Below the pieces are notes generated by a model that was not told the origin of the DNA, searched no databases, and saw nothing but the letters and a program-made list of their open reading frames with translations. From Monoplex corrugatus (lineage: Eukaryota > Mollusca > Gastropoda > Littorinimorpha > Ranellidae), in contig JAPXFY010000015.1 in assembly GCA_030674185.1 (NCBI GenBank), positions 29,014,685 to 29,078,684 of the forward strand: DNA of 64,000 nucleotides, given 5' to 3'. This document shows positions 21,861-35,860 of the stretch, piece after piece (the stretch's first letter is position 1; each line of letters starts with the position of its first letter). The position numbers were made by a program, and so were the translations under genes.

Positions 21861-23109
21861 GTTTCAGCGCTTAGATTTGATTTTATCAAGATTTTGCGCT
21901 ATATAAATATTGTAATTATTATTATTATAGCAGACCCCGCTTTCTTGCGCTGGGTATCATCTTTTTCAGGCCATGTTTCTGCCTCTTGCCATGTAGAAGC
22001 TTGCTAAAGCTTCTAGTGGCAAGTTTTTTCCTCTGGCAGTGCTGATCGCTTGTGTGATCTCTTGAAGCACTTGATCGTGCGTCCATGTGTACCTTCAATG
22101 GGTTTAGCTTTACCTTGCATGAGTTCAGGACATGTTCCACTGTCTGTTTGCCCTGGCAGAGCGGGCAAGCATGGTTATCCGATTTCCCCATTTCACCAGA
22201 TTAGCATTGGAGGGCAGGAAGTTGTACATATATCTGAGGATGAAACTGACTCCGAGATGGGCCATATGCCACGTCATTCCAGCTTAGACTTCTTTAGAGT
22301 GCATTTTTCCTAAGTCGTCCACTGCCCCTGTTGGCCTTGCTGAACTGCCTTCTGAAGTCTTGTGGTATCCTCTTATTTCTTCATCTCTCGTATTACCATC
22401 TCTCTTTTTGCTTTCCTGTTGGCCTTTGACCACAATTCCATTTTTGTTGATCCCAGTCCCTGCTTGTTGGTCTGCGTGTGCCCTATCATTTTTCTGACAA
22501 TGGGGTTTTCTTTCGCTGCGACCAGTGCCTCCTGGACTTTCGATTTCCTACCAGTCCTCAGCTTGGCTGGATTGATCTCACAACCTTATCTCCAGTCTTC
22601 AAGCTTGATAAGAAGCCCGACCTTTCCTGCCTTGTACTCCTCAAAAAAGATTTAGGGGTAGCATGAGCTTTGCCTGGTGATAATAGAGCGCAACGTCAAC
22701 GAGACTGGATGGGACACCGGTCCATTTCCTTGTGTATTTGTTGATTTTGGCCTCCATTGATTCCACTGTGCTAGTGCAGACATCGTATATCAACTGAGAC
22801 CGGAGCAGCTTTGGAATCAGCGTGAACTGCCGGTACCATACTTTATATTTGACAAGAAGGCCACATTGGTCTACTACCTGCAAACTTTCTTCTACCATTT
22901 GCTTGGTTTTCTTACTCATTGTATCTTTCAGGGAGTCGTCATACCACCTTTTCACTGGTTCTTCTGGCACTGATGGAATGGACTGTTTGGCGACAGTAAA
23001 TGCTACTGTTTCGTTTACTTTACCTTTCCTCAGTGAGAGGCCCCGTGACTTTTTCGGTCTGAAATACATCGTGTCGTCCACGAAAGCTTTTAGTGGGAGC
23101 ATTTGGTAA

Positions 23110-23940
23110 CCGTATCTGAAAAATATCACGGTTCTGACATCCAAAGATGCTTGGAATCCCAAGTGAATCCCTGGCTTGGACCAATTGTTCGTTCCCTACA
23201 CTTTAAAGAAAATGCAACACAAGCTTCAAGACAGCTCCCTTTACAATATTATCAGCTGAAATGGCTTTGTACTCGCCTAAGCCACCGACGGACATGAGCG
23301 AACAGCACGACTTAAATTAGTGGTATTAATCAGGACATCGCCTTCCAACAAGTCGACTCCATATCCCTGGCTTTCTTCCTTGAGTTCAGACAAGACAAAA
23401 CAAAACAAAACAAAACAAAACGAAAACGAAACGAAACGAAACGAAACGAAACAAAACATCTCGGAAAGAATAGTCACCTCAATTTTCTATTCATTCCTTA
23501 ACGGACATTATCGATAAGTCAAGCGACGGATGCTAGGACTACCGTGTACTCTGTTTCAAATGGTACTGAAAATACTTGAAAAAACACGCCACACGCAAAC
23601 GTTGTTTTTGCCAATCACAGAAAACAACGAAAAAGGCCCCACTGCTGCAACATTATCTTCTTGCCAATCGCCCAATAAAGTTAACGAGTGTGTTAAATCC
23701 CATTGAATCCCAAAGCCCATGAAATTCAGGCCCCGCTTATATCTTGGGCCTTTCATTATTACATCCCTCTGACGGACATCTTGTCTCACACTTCCATGGA
23801 ATCTCATCTGTGACTGCAGACTATTGCATTTCTGTCCCAGGGCCTTCAGTTTGAACATCAGGGGCAATGCACTTCTCTTTCCATTCTTTAAATTCGCAAA
23901 TGGTTCGCTCAGGGAGCTTTTCAGGAAGTTTTTTTTTATG
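23110..23940 (+). mobile_element. DIRS-like relic, tyrosine recombinase region
   Basis: Collinear with 44925-45660: blocks CACGCCACACG, CATTGAATCCC, GACTCCATATCC and TTCCATTCTTTA occur in both in the same order. In the better copy this region encodes the DIRS recombinase C-terminal half. An AAAAC/AAACG pentanucleotide run (23394-23455) interrupts it. Confidence 0.65.
23394..23455. repeat. (AAAAC)n / (AAACG)n microsatellite
   Basis: Pentanucleotide units shifting from AAAAC to GAAAC. The long minus-strand Phe/Cys/Val runs are artefacts. Confidence 0.95.
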
Positions 23941-23959
23941 AGAACAATGAATGAAAGAA

Positions 23960-24378
23960 AGGACATCAAAATTTTTTTTACAATCATTGCACCCCCACCT
24001 CCCCCAATTTTCTCCGCCACATTAATGGCACAGAAGCCGAGGCAGGTTTTACAATGCTGTGAAGATGATTGTTAATCATTATGCTATGGAGTTCCATTTA
24101 GGATAGAGACTGCATGACAATGCCGTACTTAACGCTTACTATCATAAGCATGGGAGATACACACGCCTGCATCGTTGGTCAGGATATGTGAACAATACCC
24201 TCAATGACACTTTCGTAAAGTGGACGAGACCCTACCACATGCTCAACTCTTGGGTAGGAGCCCCTTACTTGAGACAGAAAAATCTCACAATGATTTTGAT
24301 AAGACTGATGGGGATTTGAACCTACAGCTTTCTAGTCGGTAGTCTGTTACGCTTACCACTACACCACTGGGACTGGTG
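23960..24378 (-). repeat. tRNA-derived SINE with complete head
   Basis: On the minus strand the element starts near 24378 with a tRNA-like head. TGTAGTGGTAAGCG (A box, about 24350-24363) and GTAGGTTCAAATC (B box, 24313-24325) sit about 27 bp apart, as in a pol III type 2 promoter. The body (GGCTCCTACCCAAGAGTTG, CATTGAGGGTATTGTTCA, GGAACTCCATAGCAT) is shared with 4020-4375 and 47175-47507, and the end is A-rich. The head resembles an elongator tRNA but I cannot name the amino acid with confidence. It is not a functional tRNA gene. Confidence 0.85.
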
Positions 24379-24414
24379 TGAAAAAAGTTGACTGTAGGCT
24401 TACTAGGGGCGAAG

Positions 24415-24497
24415 AGTATTCACTAACTATGTGAACGAGACCCCAGGGACGTCATTGATTGAAATTCTGGCCAAAGCAGAAAATTGAATTAGCTAGG
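24415..24497 (+). repeat. Repeat 'Y' fragment, left of LTR insertion
   Basis: GGGACGTCATTGATTGAAAT and TTGAATTAGCTAGG match the Y family. It resumes at 26149 after the LTR with CTAAGATAGGACATT, matching CTAGGATAGCACACATT of the 17.5-kb copy. Confidence 0.75.
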
Positions 24498-26148
24498 TGT
24501 TACAGATGTTGGGTTATGAGTGACTGATAAGAGAAAGTCAACTAGAGATATTACGTAAACTGTGTGTGTGTAGGTGCGTGTTCTATGTGTTTTCCCCAAT
24601 CACACTCAACCTTCCATTCAGTCACCTCATCCACCTCTGCAAACAAATTAGTATATTTAAATATTTTATAATCAGTCCTCAGTTCATTTTTCATCCAACT
24701 GGATCAACAAACATAACACAGAGATAAATGTTCAACGTCCACTGTTCAATAGAAAGTAATCGATTCAGATCAGATAGGTTTCCGTCCCAAACAGTCCTTT
24801 CACAGGGACTCCTTCACTGCGTCAACACTTCACTGACAGTTCGTTTCACAGCATCGAATACATTGTTCAGGATTCAGTTCATCGCTCTATAAATACATTG
24901 TTACCACACAATCCTGGGGAGCAGAACAAATTACAGTGGCGTCATTAGTCGTAAACGCCCAGGTATAGGTATGTAGCAAAGCTTAGGACCAGGGACTGGA
25001 TCAGGCATCCACCCCTCAAACCAAAGTCACGTACGTATGTTGTGGCTCCCTCGTGAACTAATCAGACCAGACAGCTCCCCACGTCAGAAGCTGTAGATAG
25101 GAAAGAATTTGCTAAGTACTTCCATCTACAAAAATGTCAATAAAATGTATCAGGTCAATGGCCACACCATATTTTTATATTATATGTTTGACAAACGTTT
25201 ATCCCAAAATAATATTGTTTGCCTTTTAAAAGCTCGCAGGCAAAATACATTCACAATGCCATACAGCAAATATTCTACACTAACTTCAATTTCCAAAAAA
25301 TGACCACTAACTTAGCTTCATATTCATTTAACAAAAAAAACATCTTACAATAAAGAATTTAACACAAAATTCGCCATTCATGTTTCAAAAGTCCAAACTC
25401 TCAATACATAATTATCCATAAAATTCACACTGACTGCACATCATTTAAAGATCAAAACCACAAAACAGTAATTCATAAAACATTAAATCAAGAACTACAA
25501 CTCAATACAACTCTTGACTGCCAAAATACTTAATTCACTTCACTTTTACACAACTACGTTTCTTCACCTCAAAAGCTTGCAACAAATTGTTTCCATTATC
25601 TATCATTCATCCATGAATCCTGACTTTCCTATAACTTGTTTCACAACAGGCCAATTCAACTAGCTCCTTCATAATCTCTACACGTCTCAATTTTTGCTAA
25701 AGTAAATTTCTTATGCTAACATTCTACAAATCCGAAGGTAAATTAATGCTGCAAAAGGAAACTTTTGTTCAAACATTAGTAATCTCAAAAGATATAAAAG
25801 ATTCACCAACCTGCTAACATATTAGCAGCTTACAACAAAACAGAGTTAGTCTAGTTCTCTTCAGGCAGCAAGGAAACGCAACCGCTCGACCTGGAAATCT
25901 TTGTAGAACTGAATTTAAGTTCACAGATTTTTCCACACACAACGCTACACGCATTCCACGCTCCGCGCACTCCACGCTTTTACTTCACAGCCAATCCAAA
26001 AACATTTCCCATTTCAACCAATGAGAATGAAAACACCGAAAACAACACTGGGTGCTCCAATCCACAAAAGCAAAATGAGTCAAAACCCTACACAAAAGTG
26101 GAAATGTAAAAACAGCACTATCAAAATATATACAACACATCCGTCACA
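24498..26148 (-). mobile_element. Probable solo LTR (1,651 bp) or non-autonomous terminal-inverted-repeat element
   Basis: On the minus strand it begins TGTGACGGATGT and ends ACATCTGTAACA, imperfect 12-bp inverted termini beginning TGT and ending ACA as in Ty3/gypsy-type LTRs. The flanking 5-mers are CTAGG (24493-24497) and CTAAG (26149-26153), a 5-bp target duplication with one difference. It is inserted in a Y repeat whose two halves align across it. No ORF of note inside. The length is large for an LTR but allowed; a MITE-like DNA element is the alternative. Confidence 0.65.
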
Positions 26149-26317
26149 CTAAGATAGGACATTTTAGAAACATTAATTGTTCATGAAGCTCTGTGTTCCA
26201 TGGCTCACCTCCATTGCTTCAGTTTTCACCTTCTTTGTTCTCCAAGTCACCTACTCATCAACATCATGACACTGTTTCAATGGCTCACTACCAATGTCCT
26301 AGTCTGTTTGTGACTCT

Positions 26318-29275
<2,958 letters not shown>

Positions 29276-29354
29276 GCGTATGTGATACTCAAGAGGGACA
29301 TTTTTATGACGCCAATGAATGAAACGAAGCAAATTCAACAGACACTTGTCAATC

Positions 29355-29640
29355 GGGAAAAGCATTGATTGGCTGTTCCAGAACGAGGCCCAGAGATGTC
29401 ACTGACCGAAATTCTGGCCTAAACAGAGAATCGAGCTAGCTAGGATATCACAATTTTTTAACTCGGTAAGTGCATATAGCGAAACAGGGATTGGAGAAAA
29501 GATCCTCATTTTTTTTATGCACAATTACCTTTTCTAACATGTGCTCTCTTAGCTAGCTCAATTGTCTCTTCTGTCCAGAATTTCAGTCAGTGACGTCTCT
29601 GGGCTTCGTTCTGGTACAGTCAATCAATGCCATTTCCACC
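29355..29640. repeat. Palindromic MITE-like element ('Y' family)
   Basis: Left arm 29355-29448 (CATTGATTGGCTGTTCCAG, AGAGATGTCACTGACCGAAA, GAGCTAGCTAGG) pairs with right arm 29548-29640, whose reverse complement reads CATTGATTGACTGTACCAG, AGAGACGTCACTGACTGAAA and GAGCTAGCTA. The spacer is about 100 bp. The right arm extends to 29830 in the match with 17330-17600. No coding capacity. The insertion mechanism is not established. Confidence 0.75.
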
Positions 29641-29830
29641 TGCTATAAATATTCAGTCACCTTCCATTCTTTTATTCCCTGGCCATGCTCTTGTCCTGTG
29701 CTGACAGCTTAGGGTTTTTTTTTTTATCTGTCTCGACTATCTCTGTTGTTCACTCCTTTGTTGCTTGACCTTTCACTGGCTTTTCCACCCTCAATCATGA
29801 GCCATTTGAACAATGATCAAGAAAACTTTT

Positions 29831-30480
29831 CTGAAAACCCCCCACAACAAACAATAACGTTTTGAACGCCATACACAATATTATACTCGGATGAACACCT
29901 CATCAGCATTGGAAAAAAAAAAGGCTGATCCCAAATCAATCGACCCTTCACCTTCTCCTCCACCACAAGTTATCAATTCACTTACTCATTCATTGACTTT
30001 GTGAAGAAAACCATTCAACATAATCTTGAACTTCTTCACAAACTCCGAAAGGTATGGAATATTCTGGGAACGGTTCCACGAATTCGGTTACTCCAGCCAC
30101 CATTGCTCTTCAGTCTAATTCCATCGTCCATCGATCAGGCAATCGCAGAGATCGCATGACCACCACCACCTCAAACGCAAATCTTTTGGACTTGGATGGC
30201 ACTTTGATTCTTGCCAAATGCTTGGCTTCTGAGATGAATATTCCCTCTCCTACCCAACTTCGCCAATTTTTTTCCAAGAAGACGAACCCAGTATACTCAT
30301 GTATAAACTTTTTGTCTTACTTTTAGACACATTTTACGGGATGCAAAAACTGGATCGTCTGGTCCCTCAGACAATTCCCAGCCTGATTCGCAGATTTTCC
30401 CCCACGGGGGACTGCCCGCAGCATTGGCGACCAGGGGCACTTCGTTCTGAGTGCAGGAGACAGAGACCCACACGGCTCTT
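29831..30480. other. Unassigned sequence
   Basis: A 90-residue plus-strand frame (30054-30326) has no domain I recognise. This may be decayed retroelement sequence. Confidence 0.3.
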
Positions 30481-31449
30481 CATATGTATAAACTTCATTT
30501 CCTCCTCGAAGAGGAAGGAGAGAATGGATACGCAACTCTCTACCCCCGCTCACGCACACACACCGCAGAAGAGACTTTCTCTGAATGTTTACCTACACCA
30601 ACGGGAGAGATTGGACAGAGCTATCTCCAGGCATTTTCCCCAAGATGGTGGAGGGAGGAGGCGAATGCCCAACTATGGTCTCAACAGGGTCGCCTTGACC
30701 TCCATGAAGGTTAATGAAATGCGCAGACCATGAAGCCTTCCCTTGCTACTGCATGCGAGAGTGGTACCGAGAAAGCTCTCTGGCGACACCCAGCAAGCTA
30801 CTAGCCTGCTAGGCTCAGGATCTCTTTCCTGTAAGGACTCTCTATTGTGGGAGTACTGCCGCTTCTGTTCGGCGACCAACACACACACATCTAGCAGCCA
30901 CAAATGACTTCACCATCAAAGGAGGCAAGCATATCCTGTTCTCCATGATTGGCCCCACTGAACCACTGCGGCCATAAAGGTCCTCCGGATCTCCACAGTG
31001 GACCAAGCCCTCAGTCCGTCAACTTGGTCATACAGTACTTGGGGACACCACAGATCACTCTCCCCAGATGGCAACCAATCAACAATAGCCTCCAATCCCT
31101 GAACACCGGGGAGGTGCTGAATATATGCTTCTCGAGCCTCATTATGGAGTTGCAGCCGAAAATGGCTCACACATAGGGATGTACCACTAATTTGCAGAGG
31201 CTCAATCTTCCATTCAGAGCTCATTACGCATGACGCCCTCTTCTATGCCAACGAGCATGGTAATCAGAGCCACCCGGGTAGTGTAAGAGTCTGGTAACAT
31301 CCCCCCACCCTCGCCCTCACTCCCGGACCAGACATGTCCGCCCCGGATGCATACAGAATTAATAGAGTTTAGCAGATTTATCTAACTAAATAGGTTCAGG
31401 TTTATGCGAAATGTTTTCGAGGAGGTCTTCTCTTGCCCGTTATTACCTC
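30481..31449. other. Unassigned, probably retroelement-derived
   Basis: GC-richer than its surroundings. Frames on both strands (30916-31224 minus; 30949-31176 plus) show no domain I can name. The adjacency to DIRS-like sequence on the right suggests ORF1 or 5' material of that element. Confidence 0.3.
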
Positions 31450-32420
31450 ATATGCGAAAACCTTTATTCGCCTGCCTCATCTTCTCCACCTTGGTGGAAT
31501 GAGATAGGCTAGCTGGCCAGATGTCACTCGCGCGAGCATCGACAAACTTTTTTTGCATGCCCTGTGCTCCCTGGTTCCCGAACTGAACTCCCAGTCCTAG
31601 CACTCCATGGACCCTGCGACTTCCTGGACAATAGCCCGAATGCATCTTACGGAACGTAACATCGTTGACATACTGTCCTGTACACAAACTTGATAGCCAA
31701 ACTGCGCTACAGCACTGTCCTGACGAGACGGGATAAACTGCTGGGAGTTCCAAGATCTGGACCATTCCACTGCAGCCGCACTCCATTTTCGGACAACACA
31801 TTCACCACTAGTTGTTTAGAAGAACTGCCATTAACAGGGACTCCATTGCGGTAGATCACGCCTCCTCCCACCCCCGGAGGTCGATATAACAGCCGCAAAT
31901 GCTCTTTTCAGAGCGCTATTCACTTCAGGCCTAGACCTAATCTTTAGGATCAACATTTCAAGCTGTCAATTCAGACCAAAAGATCTGCTCCCATCAGGCA
32001 CCAGCAATTCCATAGACCTCTGGCATCCAAGAAACAGAACCCCTGATGACTTACCCGGTCTCAGCACGTGCGATTCAGACAACCAATCGGGAAGCTGGCC
32101 CTCGTGCAAAATGGATCTCAATGACTGGATCGTACAAGTACCCGAGTGGGGCTACAAGCTGCCCATGTTGAGCCGAAAACCTTCTCTACCAACCTGCGCC
32201 CCCTCCCCCCATTTCCATGCGCCTCCCCACTGGGCTGTTTTATTTTCAGGCAGAAAGGACCCCAGAACAAGAACTGCACGAACTGCTGAAGAAAGAAGCA
32301 ATCACCAAACCGAACGTCCCATTTGACCCGGAATTCTACATAGAAATCTTTGTAGTCCCCAGTTCGTTGAGTGGCTGGCGCCCTGTAATCGACCTCTGGA
32401 CACTTCTATTCCTTCTTTCT
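31450..32420 (+). pseudogene. DIRS-like retroelement relic (ORF1 end and RT start)
   Basis: Frames at 32105-32150 read CKMDLNDWIVQVPEWGYKLP (the W..MG..DWI.....GY motif). From 32217 follows AERTPEQELHELLKKEAI, PEFYIEIFVVPSSLSGWRPV and IDL, the start of a DIRS/Ngaro-type reverse transcriptase (LL.KGAI...P...FYS..F.VPK..GG.RPVIDL). It is cut off immediately after this motif. The upstream part has DHSTAAALHFRTTHSPLVV in a broken frame, consistent with an ORF1 region. Confidence 0.65.
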
Positions 32421-32561
32421 TATTAGCTTTATATTGCAGTGATAAATGCAAGAGGTTTTGGTGAATGAATGTCTCGTGTCTGCCTTTGCTGAAACATACC
32501 AGAGAAAAATATCAACTGGTCAGAAAATTTACAAGATTGTTAGTACTGATTTTTTCAATTA

Positions 32562-34685
32562 GGCTGAAATTAAGGAAAAGGAAATAGACCAAAAGCAACA
32601 TCAAACTAAATCTTCGACTCTTAAAGACAGATGAAGTGATACGTAAAATATTTGATGTACATGTTCAAAACAAATTCACGTGCTCTGGAAGACGTTGGTG
32701 ACAGTGAAGAACAATGGACAAAGGTGAGAAATTCGATAAATGAAGCTTGTGAAGAAATCTCTAAAGTAGATAGAAAAGCAAAAAAGAACTGGATGGCAAA
32801 AGAAATTTTAGGCTTGATGGAGAAACCCAGGAAGGCAAAGAAAAACGAGGAGATATACAGGAAGATAAACAAAGAAATCAGGAATAGGTGCAATGAAGCT
32901 AAGGAAGCTTGGCTGAAAACAAAATGCAAAGAAATAGAAAACTGACACAACACGGATCCTCAGGGTATGTGCAGACGAATTGAAGAAATTGTCCACAGGA
33001 AAAATACATGCACATCAACTGGTTGCTTGAAATCGAAAGATGGTACGCTTCTCACGGAAAAAGACAAAATTAGGGAGAGTACATTAAAGGCCTTTTTGAA
33101 GATGACAGAAATGAAAACACATTATAAGAATGAACTTTGAAGGACCACCCATAATGAAAAATGAAGTTAGAGCAGCACTGAAAAAGATGAAACCAGGAAA
33201 AGCCCCAGGACCAGACAACATTACTACAGAGATGATTGAAGCCCTGGAGGAATTTGGTATAGGAAAAATAACAGTCCTCCTAAATGAAATTTACGACACT
33301 GGAAAAATCCCCAAAGATATGTCAAAATCAAATTTCATTGTTGTTCCAAAGAAGACAGGGGCTATAGAATGCGAACTCCATCGCACAATCAGTTTGATGA
33401 GTCATGTAACCAAGATCCTATTAAGAATAATCATGATGAGGACAAGGAATAGAATCAATATCACTTACAGTGAAAAGACGTTAAATCAAAGAACGAACGA
33501 ATAGAATCAAAAGAGAAATAACAGATGAACAGTGTGGATTTGTGGAAGGGAAAGGAACTACCAATGCCATATACATCCTAAGAACTATCATAGAGAGGTC
33601 AATCGAGATGAACAAGGATTTATATTTATGCTTTGTTGATTATACCAAGGCTCTTTCGATCGGGTGACTTGATCAACCAACTAGAAAGACTCAGTATTGA
33701 TGGAAAAGATCTACGAATAATCAGAAATACGTATTGGGAACAAACAGCTGCAATGAGAATAAAAAACGATATAAGCTCTTTCCAAAACATCAAAGAGGAG
33801 TCAGACAGGGTTGTATTGCGAAAACATCATGAGAAACCTAAAGGAAGACCCTGGATTAAAGGTTGGAGGAAAAATGATAAACAACATTCAATACGCAGAT
33901 GACACCATGCTAATTGCAGAAAATGAAAGGGACCTATAAAACCTTGTGAATATACTAGAATAGAAACCAAAGGTAAAGGGTTGGAACTAAACGGCAGGAA
34001 GACTGAAGTCATGGTGATCAGTAAAAAACATGAAATCCCCTCATGCAAAATAATAGCAAACGGCACAACCTTGAGACAGGTTGATAAGTTTAAATACCTG
34101 GGAACGATCATTTCACCAGACAGCAGATGCACATCAGAAATAGCCGGCAGAATCGGCCAAGCCAAAACAGCATACAAGAAGATGAAAAGCATTCTTACCA
34201 ACAAATGCCTATCAATTAACATCAGGAAGAGAGTTCTTGAATGTTATATAGATCCAATACCGTTGTACGGTTGCGAGGCGTGGACAGTCAGCAAGCAAAG
34301 CCAGGACAAGATAGAGGCAGCCGAGATGTGGTTTCTAAGAAGGATGTTGAGGGTTCCATGGACAGCAAAGAAAACAAACGAGACAGTCTTGATGGAGGCA
34401 GACACAAGTGGATCATTCATAAGGAAGATAAGGAAAAGACAGGCAACATTTATAGGCCGTTTAATGAGGAATGGGGAATTGGAGCACCTGGCCACAACGG
34501 GAAAGCTGGAGAGAAAGAGAGCACCGGGTAGACCCAGGGAGAAGATACTAGACGGACTTGCAGAGTGGCTTGAGACAAGGAGGGTGGAAGAGATGCTTGA
34601 GGCAACAAGTGATAGAGACAGATGGAAGTCCATAATCGCCAACGCCATGCAGCAAGGCATCTGATGATGATGGTGATGATGAATG
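32562..34685 (+). mobile_element. RTE-clade LINE, 5'-truncated, with 9-bp target duplication
   Basis: Starts in the endonuclease-RT linker and runs through EVRAALKKMKPGKAPGPDNI, TISLMSHVTKILLRIIMMR, CGFVEGKGTTNAIYILR, a damaged motif A (LCFVDYTKALF), INNIQYADDTMLIAENE (catalytic YADD near 33890), FKYLGTIISPDSRCTSEIAG, LYGCEAWTVSKQSQDKIEAA, EMWFLRRMLRVPWTAKKTN and ALEHLATTGKLERKRAPGRP-type C-terminus to the stop at 34664. The tail is GATGATGATGGTGATGATG. TTTCAATTA at 32553-32561 and 34686-34694 is the target duplication. Several frameshifts and an apparent deletion before YADD. Confidence 0.88.
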
Positions 34686-34694
34686 TTTCAATTA

Positions 34695-35120
34695 TTCCGA
34701 TGACTAGTCATTAAAACAGGAAATACCAATACGCCAACGCTTGGACAGACGAACAGACAGACAGACAGTTAGTTACAGACAGACACTTAAAAAAATCGGT
34801 CACTCTCAGACATAAGAACAGACGCAACACAAAAACGAGCAACTGAAATCAGAACTACGCTCTTTGCAGAGAATCAGTAGATTACCAAAGCCAAGCCCAA
34901 GCTCAGCCACCCACGATCAGTGTATTAGAAGAAAAGAAAAGAAGCAACAAGAAGAAATTAGTGCAAAAGCGCCAAAGAAGAAGAAGGGGGGTGGGGGTGG
35001 GAGAGACAGAGAGAAAGAGAGACAGAGAGAGAGAGAGACAGAGACAGAGAGAGTCAATATGGCATGTCCCTTTTTTGTCCATCGAATTACGTACTTACTG
35101 CCCCTTATGCCATTTGCATT
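34695..35120. other. Purine-rich unassigned sequence
   Basis: Contains CAGA and GAGA low-complexity runs (34745-34775, 34985-35055). No gene recognised. Confidence 0.5.
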
Positions 35121-35127
35121 TTAGGCA

Positions 35128-35860
35128 GCAACGAAATTCTCCACTTCCTTGTCAAAATCATTGTGGACATTTTCTGCCCACACTGGCTCCTATCCAGAAA
35201 TATGAATGCTGTGGGCTCGTTTGGCGTCTTGCTCAAATTTCCTAACCATGTAGGTTATGAAATAGGATCATCTGCTATCGCCAGTAAGTTAGAGATGATC
35301 TATCCTTCTCTAATAAACGAGGACCACACTGGTTTTGTTTCCCCACGATTCATGGGGAATAATATGACAAATATACGACTTGATAAACTATCCAATCCAA
35401 ATGAAGAAAATAAACCTGACTTACTCTTATGTCTGGACTTTACGAAAGCGTTTGAATCCACTGACTGGAGATATAGACATAAAGTTCGTCGTGCAATTGG
35501 GTTTTGGGCCGACATAATTATGTAAATGGATTCCTGTTCCTTATGAAAATACAAAGGTAGCTGTAACTGTCAATGTGTAAACATCTCAGTAGTTCCTGTT
35601 CTGAGATGTAGACAACGTGATACAATATCGCCCAGTCTTGTCTCACGTGTCAAAATTATAGCGAATAACATTAAAGGAATTGCAATTGGAGAAACCAGCA
35701 TGGAATATCAAAGTATACAGATGACACACAGATCATACTGACAGGGAAAGAAAATCATTTAAAGAAGCAAACTGGATACAGATCAGACTTGTTGTTGAAA
35801 GCAGGCAAGACCAGTGCCATATGGCAACAAACACTTCTAGCTTTATCCATGACGGCACGA
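35128..35860 (+). pseudogene. L1/Tx1-type reverse transcriptase fragment
   Basis: SKLEMIYPSLINEDHTGFVS, GRFMGNN-like PRFMGNNMTNIR, LLLCLDFTKAFESTDW (motif A), a degenerate RGCRQGDPISP-like motif B (LRCRQRDTISPSLV) and NIKGIAIGET are in the order typical of L1/Tx1 LINEs. The first part is open to 35525; later parts are frameshifted. No ends or target duplication identified. Confidence 0.75.

Larger units (their letters stand above)
20375..21928 (+). mobile_element. L2-clade LINE, 5'-truncated, inserted in the R2-like element
   Basis: Starts inside the reverse transcriptase (NPFQSAYRQCHSTETALL) and runs through LLDLSAAFDTIDHG, CGVPQGSVLGPVLF, FYADDTQLQ (catalytic YADD), IDYCNTLLSGL, LHWLPVSKRIQYK and PSRTLRSASDPL. 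The tail is CGCTATATAAATATTG plus ATT repeats. It is flanked by an exact 7-bp duplication AGCAGAC (20368-20374 and 21929-21935). Compared with the copy at 27482-29002 it has a +1 and a -1 indel about 30 bp apart near 20625-20655 that rescue the frame, a deletion near 21490-21540, and a 21-base C run. The RT frame is otherwise open to about 21655. Confidence 0.9.
19690..23105 (-). mobile_element. R2-like non-LTR element relic, split by an L2 insertion
   Basis: On the minus strand, 23105-21936 reads PKKSRGLSLRKGKVNETV, PVKRWYDDSLKDT, LIYDVCTSTVESMEAKINKY, WTGVPSSL and ALYYHQAKLMLP. Then follows a zinc-finger-like KSDNHACPLCQGKQTVEHVL (C-x2-C...H). After the L2 insertion it resumes at 20367 with LLDEADDWE, then RPDII...EFTVTYE...K, the restriction-like endonuclease core (PD-E/D-x-K type) that defines R2-type elements, and ends WIWTRRNKNELPKA. 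A 3' UTR follows. The N-terminus and reverse transcriptase core are missing. Several frameshifts. Joining the flanks across the L2 keeps the frame exactly. Confidence 0.8.

Noticed and set aside
23395..23460. CRISPR-like or telomeric repeat
   Set aside because: It is a simple AAAAC/AAACG pentanucleotide microsatellite without spacers.
24300..24378. A functional tRNA gene
   Set aside because: A and B boxes are present but the cloverleaf is degenerate and the sequence continues into a SINE body shared with other copies.
30916..31224. 102-residue minus-strand frame that might be a gypsy-type integrase
   Set aside because: No HHCC or D,D,E pattern could be seen.
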